Positions 11,569-20,251 are shown, numbered from the stretch's first letter. The stretch is DNA of 64,000 nucleotides from Gammaproteobacteria bacterium Ga0077536 (GCA_001464935.1 LNEL01000048.1:62001-126000), one strand, 5' to 3'. Made by a program: numbers and translations. Notes: a model not told the origin generated them from the sequence alone.

Positions 11569-13074
11569 ATGCGCGCCCACATCGTCACCCACGTTCTCGT
11601 GCTGGTCGTTCTGCTGCTGGCGGGTTGCGCGCGCCCGCCCGACGACGTGCTGCGCGTCGGACTGGTCGCACCGGCGGTGACGCTCGATCCGCGCTACGCA
11701 ACGGACGCGACTTCGTCGCGGCTCTGCCGCCTGATCTTCCAGGCGCCAGCCGACTTCGATGCGGATTTCAGGCCGACGCCGGCGTTGATGAGCTGGGAGA
11801 CCCCGGCGCCGACCCGTTATCGCCTGACGCTGCGCGGCGACCCGCGCTTTCACGATGGCACGCCGTTGACGGCGGCGGACGTCGCGGCGACCTACCGCGC
11901 GGTGCTCGAGCCCGCGCGCGCGTCGCCCCATCGCGGCTCGCTGGCGAACGTGCTGACGATCGATGTCATCAATCCGCGTCAGGTCGATTTCACGCTGCGG
12001 CAGGCCGATCCGCTGTTTCCCGGCCTGCTCGTGATCGGCGTGATGCCGGCGCGCGACGCGGCCGCCGAGCGGATCGAAACGCCCGTGGGCAGTGGCCCGT
12101 TCAGCGTCTCGCAACTGCGGGCAAAATCCCTGATGCTGATTCGCCGCGCCGATGCGCAGCGCGTCGAGTTCGAGGTCGTCGAGAACGAAACGACGCGCGC
12201 GCTGAAGCTGACGCGCGGCGAACTCGACCTGGTGCAGGGAGGATTCGCGCCCGAGGTCGCGGACTGGCTCGCGCGCACGCCGGGGCTCAGCGTCACCGAG
12301 CGCAACGGCACCACGTTCAGCTATCTCGGCTTCAATTTCGCGCACGGGCCCACCGCCAATCCCGCGGTGCGCCAGGCCATTTCGCTGGCGATCGATCGCG
12401 CCGCGATCATCCGGCACGTGTTTCGCGGACAGGCGCGGCCGGCGGCGGCGATCCTCGTCCCCGAGCACTGGGCCGGCGCGCCGACGCTGCCGTTGCCGGC
12501 CCATGATCCCGCCCGCGCGCGCGCCCTGCTCGCCGCCCTCGGTCATGATCGCGAGCACCCGCTGCGGCTCGCGTACAAGACCTCCAGCGATCAGTTCCGC
12601 CTGCGCATCGCGACCATCCTGCAGGCCCAGCTCGCGGCAGTCGGCATCGCGCTGGAGATCCGCAGTTATGACTGGGGCACGTTCTACGCCGACATCAAGG
12701 CCGGCAATTTCGAGCTCTACGGCCTGTCCTGGGTCGGGTTGCAGCTGCCGGATATTTTTCGTTACGCGTTCCATGCCGATTCGACACCGCCGGCCGGGGC
12801 GAATCGTGGCCGCTATGCGAACCCGCTCGTCGATGCGCTCGTCGAACGTGCCGAGGCACAAACCGCGCTCGACGTGCGCGCCGCGCGCTATCGCGACATC
12901 CAGGCCCGCCTGCTCGACGACCTGGCCTACGCGCCGCTGTGGTACGAGAACCAGATCGTCGTACGCCGTGCGCGCGTCATCGGCTACGATACCGATGCGA
13001 GCGGCAGCTTCGACGCGCTCGCGACCGTCCATGCCCTCGGATCACGGGAAGCCCATGTCGCGCCGACGCCTTGA
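11569..13074 (+). CDS. Peptide-type ABC transporter solute-binding lipoprotein (family 5)
   Basis: A 501-residue extracellular solute-binding protein of the DppA/OppA family. The lipoprotein signal ends LLLAGCARP. Typical landmarks are LRVGLVAPAVTLDPRYATD, FHDGTPLTAADVAATY and the C-terminal LLDDLAYAPLWYENQ. It would present peptides or murein peptides to an inner-membrane importer. No permease adjoins it, but two DppBC-type permeases lie 5.4 kb away at 18524-20241. The start is ATG 11569 because the signal peptide begins there; the frame is open further upstream without coding character. Its 3' end overlaps the next gene by 20 bases, so the two are probably cotranscribed. Confidence 0.9.
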   Translation: MRAHIVTHVLVLVVLLLAGCARPPDDVLRVGLVAPAVTLDPRYATDATSSRLCRLIFQAPADFDADFRPTPALMSWETPAPTRYRLTLRGDPRFHDGTPLTAADVAATYRAVLEPARASPHRGSLANVLTIDVINPRQVDFTLRQADPLFPGLLVIGVMPARDAAAERIETPVGSGPFSVSQLRAKSLMLIRRADAQRVEFEVVENETTRALKLTRGELDLVQGGFAPEVADWLARTPGLSVTERNGTTFSYLGFNFAHGPTANPAVRQAISLAIDRAAIIRHVFRGQARPAAAILVPEHWAGAPTLPLPAHDPARARALLAALGHDREHPLRLAYKTSSDQFRLRIATILQAQLAAVGIALEIRSYDWGTFYADIKAGNFELYGLSWVGLQLPDIFRYAFHADSTPPAGANRGRYANPLVDALVERAEAQTALDVRAARYRDIQARLLDDLAYAPLWYENQIVVRRARVIGYDTDASGSFDALATVHALGSREAHVAPTP

Positions 13075-13546
13075 AATCGATCTGCTGCGCCAACGCATGC
13101 GCTGCTACGAGGGCCAGGCCTTCGTGCGCGAGTACTGGGTGTCGACCGCACGCAACGGACCGGGCGAAATCGTCAACAGCGAATGCACGCCGCGCGGCCG
13201 CCACGCCATCGCCGCGAAGTTCGGGGCGGGCGCCGCGCCGAACAGCGTATTCGTCGCGCGGCAGGCCACCGGCGAAATCTACTCGCGCGAGTATGCCGCG
13301 ACGCAGCCGCCTGGCCGTGACTGGATACTCACGCGCATCCTGTGGCTCACGGGTCTCGAGCCCGGCTTCAACCAGGGCGGCGAGGTCGACAGTCACGCCC
13401 GCTACATCTATCTGCACGGCACGCCGGACGACACGCCGCTCGGCGTGCCGGGATCGCGTGGCTGTGTGCGCATGCGCAATCGCGACATCATCGAACTGTT
13501 CGAGCGCGTCGAGGTTGGCGATGAAGTCCTGCTGTACGTGGGCTGA
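13055..13546 (+). CDS. Cytoplasmic YkuD-family enzyme, likely murein-recycling L,D-carboxypeptidase
   Basis: A 163-residue protein of the L,D-transpeptidase (YkuD) fold with the catalytic pattern YIYLHGT followed by PGSRGCVRM, the Cys being the nucleophile. It has no signal peptide, no membrane segment and no LysM domain, so it should stay in the cytoplasm. This matches the class typified by Acinetobacter ElsL, a cytosolic YkuD L,D-carboxypeptidase that trims tetrapeptides during murein recycling. Its overlap with a peptide-binding lipoprotein gene and the nearby nagZ fit that role; the specific activity is inferred. ATG 13055 follows GGGAAG. Confidence 0.85.
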   Translation: MSRRRLEIDLLRQRMRCYEGQAFVREYWVSTARNGPGEIVNSECTPRGRHAIAAKFGAGAAPNSVFVARQATGEIYSREYAATQPPGRDWILTRILWLTGLEPGFNQGGEVDSHARYIYLHGTPDDTPLGVPGSRGCVRMRNRDIIELFERVEVGDEVLLYVG

Positions 13547-14039
13547 CGGCGGGCGCGCGGCGCTGGCCGCGCTGGCGCTGGGCTGTCTCGCGCTGCCCGC
13601 TGTCGCCGTCGAGTTTTCAGGGCTTGCGTTCGTGAACGACGACGCCACGCTGTCGATTCGCAGCCGCCGCGTCGCGCTGTGGGGCATCCACATCCCGCGC
13701 ACGAGCGAGGACTGCCAGACTTTCACGCGTCCGCCCGAATGCGGCGCACAGGCGAGCCTCGCGCTTAAATTCAGGGCCGAGGGCTTCGTGCACTGCACCT
13801 CGCACGGCAAGCGCGCCGATGGCGTCACCGAGGCGAGTTGCCGCGTCGATGCCGATGGCTACGCGCATGGGCTCGACCTCGCAGCGCACCTGATCGAATA
13901 CGGCTGGGCGGTCGCGCTGCCCGACGCGCCGTTCGAATACCACGTGCTCGAGCGGATCGCGCGCCAGACCGGCCGCGGCGTCTGGGGCATTCCGGGCGTC
14001 GTCGGCGCGCCGCTGTACGCGCCGGGCGCGCCGCGCTGA
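13521..14039 (+). CDS. Secreted protein with degenerate staphylococcal-nuclease-like fold
   Basis: 172 residues from ATG 13521, preceded by GAGG at 6 bases and overlapping the YkuD gene by 26 bases. A signal peptide (ALAALALGCLALPAVAVEF) directs it to the periplasm. The body resembles SNase/thermonuclease domains: VALWGIHIPR corresponds to the RLxGIDxPE element, followed by ALKFRAEGFVHC, an LxxxLIEYGWA helix and RQTGRGVWG. The acidic residues that bind Ca2+ and catalyse hydrolysis (Asp and Glu of GIDxPE) are His and Arg here, so it is probably not an active nuclease. Four cysteines in the mature part may form disulphides. Function unknown. Confidence 0.75.
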   Translation: MKSCCTWADGGRAALAALALGCLALPAVAVEFSGLAFVNDDATLSIRSRRVALWGIHIPRTSEDCQTFTRPPECGAQASLALKFRAEGFVHCTSHGKRADGVTEASCRVDADGYAHGLDLAAHLIEYGWAVALPDAPFEYHVLERIARQTGRGVWGIPGVVGAPLYAPGAPR

Positions 14040-14052
14040 CCGGAGTCGTCGC

Positions 14053-14442
14053 ATGGCGCAAGACGCACTGGCCCGCTGGCATCATCTCGTCCAGATCCGT
14101 GACGCGGCGGCACTCGACGGCCTGCTCGCCGAGACCGTCGTCTTCCACTCGCCGGTGGTGCACACGCCGCAGCAGGGCAAGGCCGTCACCACGCGTTATC
14201 TCGCCGCCGCACTCCGGGTCTTTCTCAACGACAGCTTTCGCTACGAGCGCGAGTTCGTGAACGCGACGGGTGCGGTGCTCGAGTTCACGGTCGACATCGA
14301 CGGGATCCAGGTCAACGGCGTGGACATGCTGGGCTGGAATGCGGAAGGCCTCATCACCGAGTTCAAGGTGATGCTGCGACCATTGAAGGCGGTCAACCTG
14401 ATTCACGAACGGATGAAGGCCCTGCTCGCGGCGCAGGCCTGA
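14053..14442 (+). CDS. NTF2/SnoaL-like small protein
   Basis: A 129-residue protein with the cone-shaped NTF2-like fold pattern: an N-terminal helix (ALARWHHLVQIRDAAALDGLL), a beta strand with VFHSPVVHTPQQGK, then curved strands around LEFTVDIDGIQVNGVDMLGWN. The family includes small isomerases, polyketide cyclases and binding proteins; no catalytic set can be assigned. GGAG lies 7 bases before the ATG, 13 bases after the previous stop, so it may close the transcript that begins with the solute-binding protein. Confidence 0.8.
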   Translation: MAQDALARWHHLVQIRDAAALDGLLAETVVFHSPVVHTPQQGKAVTTRYLAAALRVFLNDSFRYEREFVNATGAVLEFTVDIDGIQVNGVDMLGWNAEGLITEFKVMLRPLKAVNLIHERMKALLAAQA

Positions 14443-14565
14443 AGCGCGCGCCGCCCGCTGCGGCACCTTTCAGCGGCGTGGCCGGCACCGCCGCGTCGCC
14501 GGTCAATTGATCCCGATTTCGCTGATATCGCTAAAGTCGGTTCGGTGTGCGCCGCTAAGTCCACC

Positions 14566-15030
14566 ATGAAACGCATCGTCTACAGTTCGGCTGCCCGCGC
14601 CAATCTCGGCGAGGACGAGTTGAAAACCATCCTTGAACGTGCACGCGTGCGCAACGCGCGGCGCGATCTCACGGGCATGCTGCTGTTCCGGGACGGGGTG
14701 TTCATCCAGCTGCTCGAAGGCAGCGAGGTGGAAGTGGACCTCGTGTTCGAGTCCATCCGCCGCGACCCGCGGCATCACCGCGTGACGACCCTCGTCGACG
14801 AACCGATCACGCAGCGCGCGTTCGAGTCGTGGGCAATGGCGTTCAAGGTGCCACAGCGCTCGCAACTCGATGCAACGGGCGGACTACCGCGCAAACGGAC
14901 GTCGATGATCGACCTCAGCACCAACGCGCCACACGCACTGTCCCTGCTGATGCGTTTTGCGGAGCCGGCCGATCTCGCGCCGGTGGCGGTGACCCAATCG
15001 CTGCGTCGAGCCGCCCTGACCCGACGTTAA
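14566..15030 (+). CDS. Short BLUF-domain blue-light photoreceptor
   Basis: A 154-residue protein that is mostly a single BLUF domain, which binds FAD and senses blue light. The flavin-pocket residues can be seen: Tyr6 (RIVYSS), Asn30 (RNARRDLTG) and Gln48 (FIQLLEG), with Trp89 and Met91 in ESWAMAF. About 50 residues after the domain form the cap helices usual in PixD/BlrB-type short BLUF proteins; no output enzyme is fused, so it must act through a partner. ATG 14566 is chosen because BLUF domains start just before this Tyr; a GTG at 14545 is also in frame. It stands alone, convergent with the monooxygenase gene. Confidence 0.93.
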   Translation: MKRIVYSSAARANLGEDELKTILERARVRNARRDLTGMLLFRDGVFIQLLEGSEVEVDLVFESIRRDPRHHRVTTLVDEPITQRAFESWAMAFKVPQRSQLDATGGLPRKRTSMIDLSTNAPHALSLLMRFAEPADLAPVAVTQSLRRAALTRR

Positions 15031-15059
15031 CGGGATAGCGGCGCACGCGGCCGCTCGAC

Positions 15060-16562
15060 TCAGCCGCGCTGCATGAAGATGTAGTTGTTCATGCTGACCA
15101 AATGGCTGCGCAGCCACATGCCGAACTGGGTGGCCGGCCGGATCAGCGGCGCATCGCCGTTCTTGTCGTAGTAATACGAATTGGATCCCGCGCAGTTGCC
15201 GAAGAACAGCACCTGGTTGCCGCGCCGCTTCAGCATTTTCTCGAAATCGTCGTCGTACGCCCGCTGCTTGACCTCGATGTAGTTCGCGTCCTGTTTGCGC
15301 GCGGCGGCGAGGCAGCGCGCGAAGTGCCGCACCTGCGTGTCGATCATGCCGAACCATGACGCGCTGGCCGCGGAGTAGGGGCCGAAGATCATGAAGTAGT
15401 TCGGGTAGTTCGGCACCGTGATGCCCTGGAACGAACGGAAGCGGTTGCGGTTCCAGTAGTCGCCGATTTCCGTGCCGTCGCGACCGAACGTGTCGAAGGC
15501 CGGCACGATGCCCTTCTCGAACACGCTGTAACCGGTGGCGCAGATGATCACGTCGACCTCGCGCGTCACGCCGTCGCGGCTGACGATGCCCTGCGGCGTC
15601 ACGCTGTCGATTGCATCGGTGATCAGCGCCACGTTCGGCCGGTTGAACACCGGGAAGTACACGTTCGAAAAACTGGGCCGCTTGCAGAAGAAGCTGTAGC
15701 GCGGGATCAGCTTCTCCTGCAGCACAGGGTCGTGCACCTGCTTGCGGATGTGGTCGACGCCGACTTTCTGCAGCCACGCGTACAGCGCCGGCAACTGTCG
15801 GTAGTGCGAGAAGCCGATACCGAACAGCAGTTCGTTCAGCACGTTGGTGACGACGCGCGTCGCACGCTGCGCGATCGGCCAGCGCCGGAAGAACGCACGT
15901 GTCCCTTCACCGATCCGGATGTCCGGCTTCGGCAGCAGCCAGATCGGCGTGCGCTGGTAGACGTCGAGGCTCGCGACGCGATCGACGATCTCGGGAATGA
16001 CCTGGATGGCGGTCGCGCCGGTGCCGATGACCGCGACGCGCTTGCCGGCGAGATCGACGCCGTGATCCCACTGCGCCGTGTGCATGATGGTGCCCTGAAA
16101 GCCCTCGATGCCCGGGATGGCCGGCAGCTTCGGCGGTCCGAACAGACCCGTGGCGCTGACGAGATAGCGTGAGCGGATTTCCTCGCCGCCGGCGATGCGC
16201 GTCAGCCAGGTGTTCGTCTGATCGTCATAAGCGGCGCTGGTGACGGTCTTGCCGAAACGGATGTGCTGGCGCACGCCGTATTTCAGCGCACAGTGATCGG
16301 CATAGGCCTTCACTTCGGCGCCCGGGGCATAGAGCCGCGACCATTCGGGGTAGGGCTCGAAGCCGTAGGAGTAGGACGTCGATGCGACGTCGACGGTCAG
16401 CCCCGGATAGGTGTTGTCGCGCCAGGTGCCGCCGAGATCGTCCGCGCGCTCGAGGATCGCGAAATTGTCGATGCCCATTTTCTTCAGGGCGATGCCGGCG
16501 CCGAGGCCGGAAAAGCCGGAACCGATGATGAGGACCTCGAGGTCGAGCGGGGCGTGGGGCAT
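15060..16562 (-). CDS. Flavin-containing (Baeyer-Villiger-type) monooxygenase
   Basis: A 500-residue class B flavoprotein monooxygenase that would use FAD, NADPH and O2. The N-terminal Rossmann motif GSGFSGLG binds FAD, a second at GTGATAIQ binds NADPH, and between them lies the fingerprint FQGTIMHTAQWD, close to the Baeyer-Villiger consensus FxGxxxHxxxW. GGTWRDNTYPG is also typical. The C-terminus (FGNCAGSNSYYYDKNGD) resembles the subgroup found in steroid- and ketone-degrading bacteria. Likely substrates are cyclic or long-chain ketones; none can be named. The neighbouring genes do not form a pathway with it. Confidence 0.9.
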   Translation of the reverse strand: MPHAPLDLEVLIIGSGFSGLGAGIALKKMGIDNFAILERADDLGGTWRDNTYPGLTVDVASTSYSYGFEPYPEWSRLYAPGAEVKAYADHCALKYGVRQHIRFGKTVTSAAYDDQTNTWLTRIAGGEEIRSRYLVSATGLFGPPKLPAIPGIEGFQGTIMHTAQWDHGVDLAGKRVAVIGTGATAIQVIPEIVDRVASLDVYQRTPIWLLPKPDIRIGEGTRAFFRRWPIAQRATRVVTNVLNELLFGIGFSHYRQLPALYAWLQKVGVDHIRKQVHDPVLQEKLIPRYSFFCKRPSFSNVYFPVFNRPNVALITDAIDSVTPQGIVSRDGVTREVDVIICATGYSVFEKGIVPAFDTFGRDGTEIGDYWNRNRFRSFQGITVPNYPNYFMIFGPYSAASASWFGMIDTQVRHFARCLAAARKQDANYIEVKQRAYDDDFEKMLKRRGNQVLFFGNCAGSNSYYYDKNGDAPLIRPATQFGMWLRSHLVSMNNYIFMQRG

Positions 16563-16637
16563 GGGACGACATCCGGCGGCAACTTGAACAAGCGGATAGT
16601 GTGCCCCAGACCGGAGCCTGGTGCACCGCTCGACCTG

Positions 16638-16668
16638 TGCGCCCCGGGCCCTCGGCGGCCGGGGCGCG
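16638..16668 (-). terminator. GC-rich terminator-like hairpin after the VPLPA-CTERM gene
   Basis: A 9-bp perfect stem (GCGCCCCGG at 16639-16647 with CCGGGGCGC at 16659-16667) with an 11-base loop starts about 10 bases past the stop of the minus-strand VPLPA-CTERM gene. There is no clear U-tract, so it may act as a weak intrinsic terminator or a 3' stabiliser. Confidence 0.55.
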
Positions 16669-16677
16669 AGTGCCGCC

Positions 16678-17214
16678 TCAGGTGCGCTGGCGCAGACGTC
16701 TGCCGAGCAGGCCGAGCGCGGTGCCGAACAGAACCGCGCCGGCCGGCAACGGGACCGGCGCCGGCGTCACGTCGAAGCCGATGGACGCGCTGCCGGTGGC
16801 CGTCGTGATGCCGACGCCGATGCCGCCGTTCTCGGCGAACAGGATGTCCCCGAACGAGTAGCGCGTATCGACGCGCCAACGGCCGAGCGATTTTTCGGTG
16901 TCCCACACGGCGTCCGTCGGCGCCAGCCAGAACTGATCGTCACCCGCCGCAATCGTGCGCGTGCTGGCGAACTGCTGGATGCCGGCGAGGAACCACTTCG
17001 AGTCGAGAAAGGTGAACGGGCTGCTGCCCGGCAGATCGACGAACAGCCACGGCGTCGGCCCGTCGATGGAGAACGCCGAGACCTGTGTCGTGCTGAGCGG
17101 GGCGGCGACCATGTACGCCGCGTCGAACGGCACGACGGCTGGCGGCGGCAGCGCGGCGTGGCTTTGGGTGACGAACAGGAACGCGGTGACGCCCGCGGCG
17201 AGCGTGGTTTTCAT
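16678..17214 (-). CDS. VPLPA-CTERM sorting domain protein, 178 aa
   Basis: A small exported protein. The signal peptide is short and clear (MKTTLAAGVTAFLFVTQSHA). The body is rich in aromatic and Gly residues with no enzymatic motif. The C-terminus is the canonical VPLPA-CTERM tripartite signal: VPLPAG, a hydrophobic helix AVLFGTALGLLG and basic RRLRQRT, recognised by an exosortase-type transpeptidase. It is therefore probably displayed on the cell surface or in extracellular matrix. GAGGG lies 7 bases before ATG 17214. No exosortase gene is in the window, but the long repeat protein at 4020-7632 has the same type of signal. Confidence 0.85.
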   Translation of the reverse strand: MKTTLAAGVTAFLFVTQSHAALPPPAVVPFDAAYMVAAPLSTTQVSAFSIDGPTPWLFVDLPGSSPFTFLDSKWFLAGIQQFASTRTIAAGDDQFWLAPTDAVWDTEKSLGRWRVDTRYSFGDILFAENGGIGVGITTATGSASIGFDVTPAPVPLPAGAVLFGTALGLLGRRLRQRT

Positions 17215-17400
17215 GCACAATCCCTCTTGTTTTTTTGGCTGGTGACCACGCGCACTGCCCTGACAGTGCGCGCGAAGTCATCGTAGGGGCGGCCAGACGT
17301 CACGACAACGTGACAGGCGGGCGAATTCCGGTATTTCTACCGCGCGGCTGGCACACAGGCCGAATCACCCGGGACGCACGGCCCGGGCGGGGGACCGACA

Positions 17401-17847
17401 ATGGAAATAAACCTGGCGACCACTGCCGACATTCCGGCGCTCAGCGGTCTGCTGAGCCTGCTGTTCGCGCAGGAGGCGGAATTCGCGCCTGACGCCGCGG
17501 CCCAGCAGCGCGGGCTTGCCGCGATCATCGATGAGCCCGCCGTCGGCGCCATTCTCGTCGCCCGCGACGGCCCGGTGGTGATAGGCATGGTGAACCTGCT
17601 GTTCACGGTGTCCACGGCGCTGGGCGCGCGCGTGGCGCTGCTCGAAGACATGGTGGTCGCGGCGAAGGCCCGCAATCGCGGGGTCGGTGGCGCCCTGCTC
17701 CGCGAAGCCATTGCGTATGCGCGCGGCCAGGGCTGCCGCCGCATCACGCTGCTGACCGATGCCGACAACGTCCGCGCGCAGGCGTTCTACCGCGCGCAGG
17801 GGTTTGCGATGTCGCCGATGGTGCCGCTGCGCCTCGCGCTCGACTGA
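17401..17847 (+). CDS. GNAT-family N-acetyltransferase
   Basis: A 148-residue single-domain GNAT acetyltransferase. Motif A, which binds the pyrophosphate of acetyl-CoA, reads RNRGVGGALL in VVAAKARNRGVGGALLREAI; motif B follows as CRRITLLTDADNVRAQAFYRAQGF. The N-terminus (DIPALSGLLSLLFAQEAEF) is the typical acceptor-side helix. The acceptor substrate cannot be assigned. It is transcribed away from the VPLPA-CTERM gene and ends convergently with the membrane-protein gene. Confidence 0.9.
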   Translation: MEINLATTADIPALSGLLSLLFAQEAEFAPDAAAQQRGLAAIIDEPAVGAILVARDGPVVIGMVNLLFTVSTALGARVALLEDMVVAAKARNRGVGGALLREAIAYARGQGCRRITLLTDADNVRAQAFYRAQGFAMSPMVPLRLALD

Positions 17848-17884
17848 GCCCGCCGCTTCAGACCAGGGTTTCAGAGCGGGATTA

Positions 17885-18364
17885 TCAGGATTTGGCCTTG
17901 AGGCTCTCGCGTACGAGTTCGCGTGCGAACTTCTTGATCTGCGCATCGTGCAGGACCAGTTCGCCGCCGGTTTTCACCGCCGCGATTGCCAGCCGGCCGA
18001 CCAGCATCAACAGCAGGATCGCGATGATCCACGCCACGAAGTAGGACATCCGGAAGCCGAGAACCTCGCGCTCGACGTCCTTGCTGCCGTCGGCCGTGTC
18101 CGCGCCCGGCATCTGATCCGGCTGGCTGACGCGCGAGAGCGCGTGGTCGAGATTCGAGCCACGCTCGATCGACTTGGCCAAGCGCTCGATGTTGGCGGGA
18201 TTCTTGTACAGCGACCAGGACTCGGCGATCACGGCGAGCGAAATCCACAGCCCCACCAGCATCAGCACGAAGCCGAATCCCCGCACGATGAACTGCGAGA
18301 GCTGGGTGCCCCGCTCGCTCCATTCGACGGGCGGCGACTCTTCATTGAACTGGTAGCGGGCCAT
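17885..18364 (-). CDS. Hypothetical inner-membrane protein, 159 aa
   Basis: Two hydrophobic helices are visible: FGFVLMLVGLWISLAVIAESW near the N-terminus and YFVAWIIAILLLMLVGRLAIA in the second half, separated by a hydrophilic loop of about 70 residues; the C-terminal tail is Lys-rich. I recognise no family. ATG 18364 is preferred because GAGG is 9 bases upstream; the ATG at 18373 touches the same GAGG and could not use it. It is transcribed divergently from the permease genes. Confidence 0.7.
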   Translation of the reverse strand: MARYQFNEESPPVEWSERGTQLSQFIVRGFGFVLMLVGLWISLAVIAESWSLYKNPANIERLAKSIERGSNLDHALSRVSQPDQMPGADTADGSKDVEREVLGFRMSYFVAWIIAILLLMLVGRLAIAAVKTGGELVLHDAQIKKFARELVRESLKAKS

Positions 18365-18523
18365 GCTCGACATCCTCGTAAAGGCAGTGGTTCGCGGGTG
18401 GTCGCGGGCAATGTAGCACAGGCCATCGCGAGGGGCCGGCGGCGCGCCCGGCCGCGCGATTCCGGCGCGTCGCCGAATCGGCTATCGTGCCGGCATGCCA
18501 CACTCAGGCTTCTGCCGCCGCCC

Positions 18524-19444
18524 GTGTTGTCCCGTCTGCTAGCACGCGGCGCGGCGGCGTGCGTGGTCATCCTCGGTGTCGCGACGCTCGTGTTCCTGCT
18601 GCTGCATCTTGCACCCGGCGATCCGGTCGAAGCGATGCTTGGCGAGAGCGCAGGCACCGCCGATCGCGCGGCCTTGCGCGCCGAACTCGGCCTCGATGCC
18701 CCGCTGCCGCTTCAGTACTGGCGTTTTCTGCGCGGGCTTGCCGCGGGCGACTTCGGTCATTCCCTGCATACGCGCGAGTCCGTGGCGCAGGCGATCGCCG
18801 AACGCCTGCCGTACACCGCGGCGCTGGCCGGCGCCGCGCTCGGTCTCGCGATCGCCTTCGCCCTGCCGCTCGGCCTCTACAGTGCGTTGCGCGCCGGCAG
18901 CCGGCTCGAAACCCTGACGAGTGTCGCGGCCGTCATCGGCATGTCGGTGCCGAGTTTCGTGCTCGGCCCCCTGCTGATGCTGGTGTTCGCGGTGTGGCTC
19001 GGCTGGTTGCCGGTGGCGGCCGCCGGCACCGCCGCCGGCCTCGTGTTGCCGGCCCTGACGCTGGGCCTCGCGCTCGCGGCCTTGCTCGCGCGAATGGTGC
19101 GCGCGGCGGTGCGCGAGGTGCTCGATGAGGACTACATCAAATCCGCGCGCGCCCGCGGCCTGCCCGAGCGTCGCGTGCTGTGGCGACACGCACTGCGCAA
19201 CGCCGCGCTGCCGGTGCTGACGGTCGTCGGCATGCAGTTGGGCGCACTGCTCGGCGGCGCCGTCATCACCGAGATGGTGTTCGGCTGGCCGGGCCTCGGG
19301 CAGTTGACGATCGAGGCCATCCAGCGCCGCGACTATCCGCTGGTGCAGGGCTGCGTGCTGGTGGTCAGTGCGAGCTACGTCTTCATCAACATGCTGACCG
19401 ATCTGCTCTACGGTCTGTGCGATCCGCGCACGGTGGCGGCATGA
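18524..19444 (+). CDS. Peptide ABC transporter permease, DppB/OppB type
   Basis: About 306 residues with six membrane helices, the first subunit of a DppBC-type importer channel. The N-terminal helix and LAPGDPVEAMLG are typical of DppB, as are the EAA loop (DYIKSARARGLPERRVLWRHALRNAALP) that contacts the ATPase and VFGWPGLGQLTIEAIQRRDYP. No ATG suits; GTG 18524 (or TTG 18527) sits just before the first membrane helix. Its stop overlaps the ATG of the next permease in ATGA. The ATPase subunits are not encoded nearby; the likely binding protein is at 11569-13074. Confidence 0.9.
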   Translation: MLSRLLARGAAACVVILGVATLVFLLLHLAPGDPVEAMLGESAGTADRAALRAELGLDAPLPLQYWRFLRGLAAGDFGHSLHTRESVAQAIAERLPYTAALAGAALGLAIAFALPLGLYSALRAGSRLETLTSVAAVIGMSVPSFVLGPLLMLVFAVWLGWLPVAAAGTAAGLVLPALTLGLALAALLARMVRAAVREVLDEDYIKSARARGLPERRVLWRHALRNAALPVLTVVGMQLGALLGGAVITEMVFGWPGLGQLTIEAIQRRDYPLVQGCVLVVSASYVFINMLTDLLYGLCDPRTVAA

Positions 19445-20241
19445 CGATGCGGCCGAGCACTGCCATCGCGCTGGTGCTCGTCGTCGGTTGGGCGATTGCC
19501 GCCCTGCTGCATCCCATGCTCCTGCCAGAGGCGACCGGTGTGGACCTGTCGCGCCTGTTCGTGCCGCCGACGGCCTCGGCCTGGCTCGGCACCGATGAAC
19601 TCGGGCGCCCGATCGCGCAGCGCGTGCTCGCTGGGGCCGCAGTGTCCTGCGGCATCGGGGTGGTGGTCGTCGCAGTGTCGCTGGCGACAGGCACGGCCTA
19701 CGGCGTCGTGTGCGCGTACGCGGGCGGCGCGGTCGACGCCGTCGGCGCGCGGATCATCGACGTGTTCATGGCGTTTCCCGGCATCCTGCTCGCGATCGGC
19801 CTCGCCGGCGTGCTCGGTCCGGGCGCCGGCAATGTGCTGATCGCGCTGTGCGCGGTCGGCTGGGTCGGCTTCGCGCGGCTCGCACGCGCGCAGACGCTCG
19901 CCATCAAGGCCCGCGATCACGTGACGGTCGGGCGCGCGCTCGGCTCGCCGCCGTTGTTCATCCTGCTGCGGCACGTGCTGCCGCTGACCGCCGCGCCGCT
20001 GATCGTCGAGGCGACTTTCGCGCTCGCGGCGATGGTCGTCGCCGAGGCCGGCCTGTCGTTTCTCGGCCTTGGCGCGCAACCGCCAACGCCGTCGTGGGGG
20101 AGTATGATCCGGCAGGCCATGCAATACCTGCTGGTTGCGCCACACATGCTGCTGGGGCCCTGCGCCGCGCTGATGTCGGTTGCGATCAGCGCCAATCTGC
20201 TCGGCGATCGGCTGCGCGATCGCTGGCAGATCAAACGCTGA
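19441..20241 (+). CDS. Peptide ABC transporter permease, DppC/OppC type
   Basis: 266 residues, the second channel subunit. It shows the DppC landmark LGTDELGRPIAQRVLAGA, the EAA-type loop RDHVTVGRALGSPPLFILLRHVLPLTAAPL, and AEAGLSFLGLGAQPPTPSWGSM. Translation is coupled to the upstream permease by a 4-base overlap. nagZ starts 10 bases downstream, so permeases and nagZ form one transcript, pointing to import of cell-wall peptides. Confidence 0.92.
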   Translation: MTMRPSTAIALVLVVGWAIAALLHPMLLPEATGVDLSRLFVPPTASAWLGTDELGRPIAQRVLAGAAVSCGIGVVVVAVSLATGTAYGVVCAYAGGAVDAVGARIIDVFMAFPGILLAIGLAGVLGPGAGNVLIALCAVGWVGFARLARAQTLAIKARDHVTVGRALGSPPLFILLRHVLPLTAAPLIVEATFALAAMVVAEAGLSFLGLGAQPPTPSWGSMIRQAMQYLLVAPHMLLGPCAALMSVAISANLLGDRLRDRWQIKR

Positions 20242-20246
20242 GGAAG
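20241..20246 (+). promoter_or_regulatory. Ribosome binding site that sets the TTG start of nagZ
   Basis: AGGAAG lies 5 bases before TTG 20252. The first in-frame ATG (20270) has no comparable signal, and the TTG gives an N-terminus (MSLGPLMIDIEG) that matches known NagZ proteins. Confidence 0.6.
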
Positions 20247-20251
20247 CGCGC

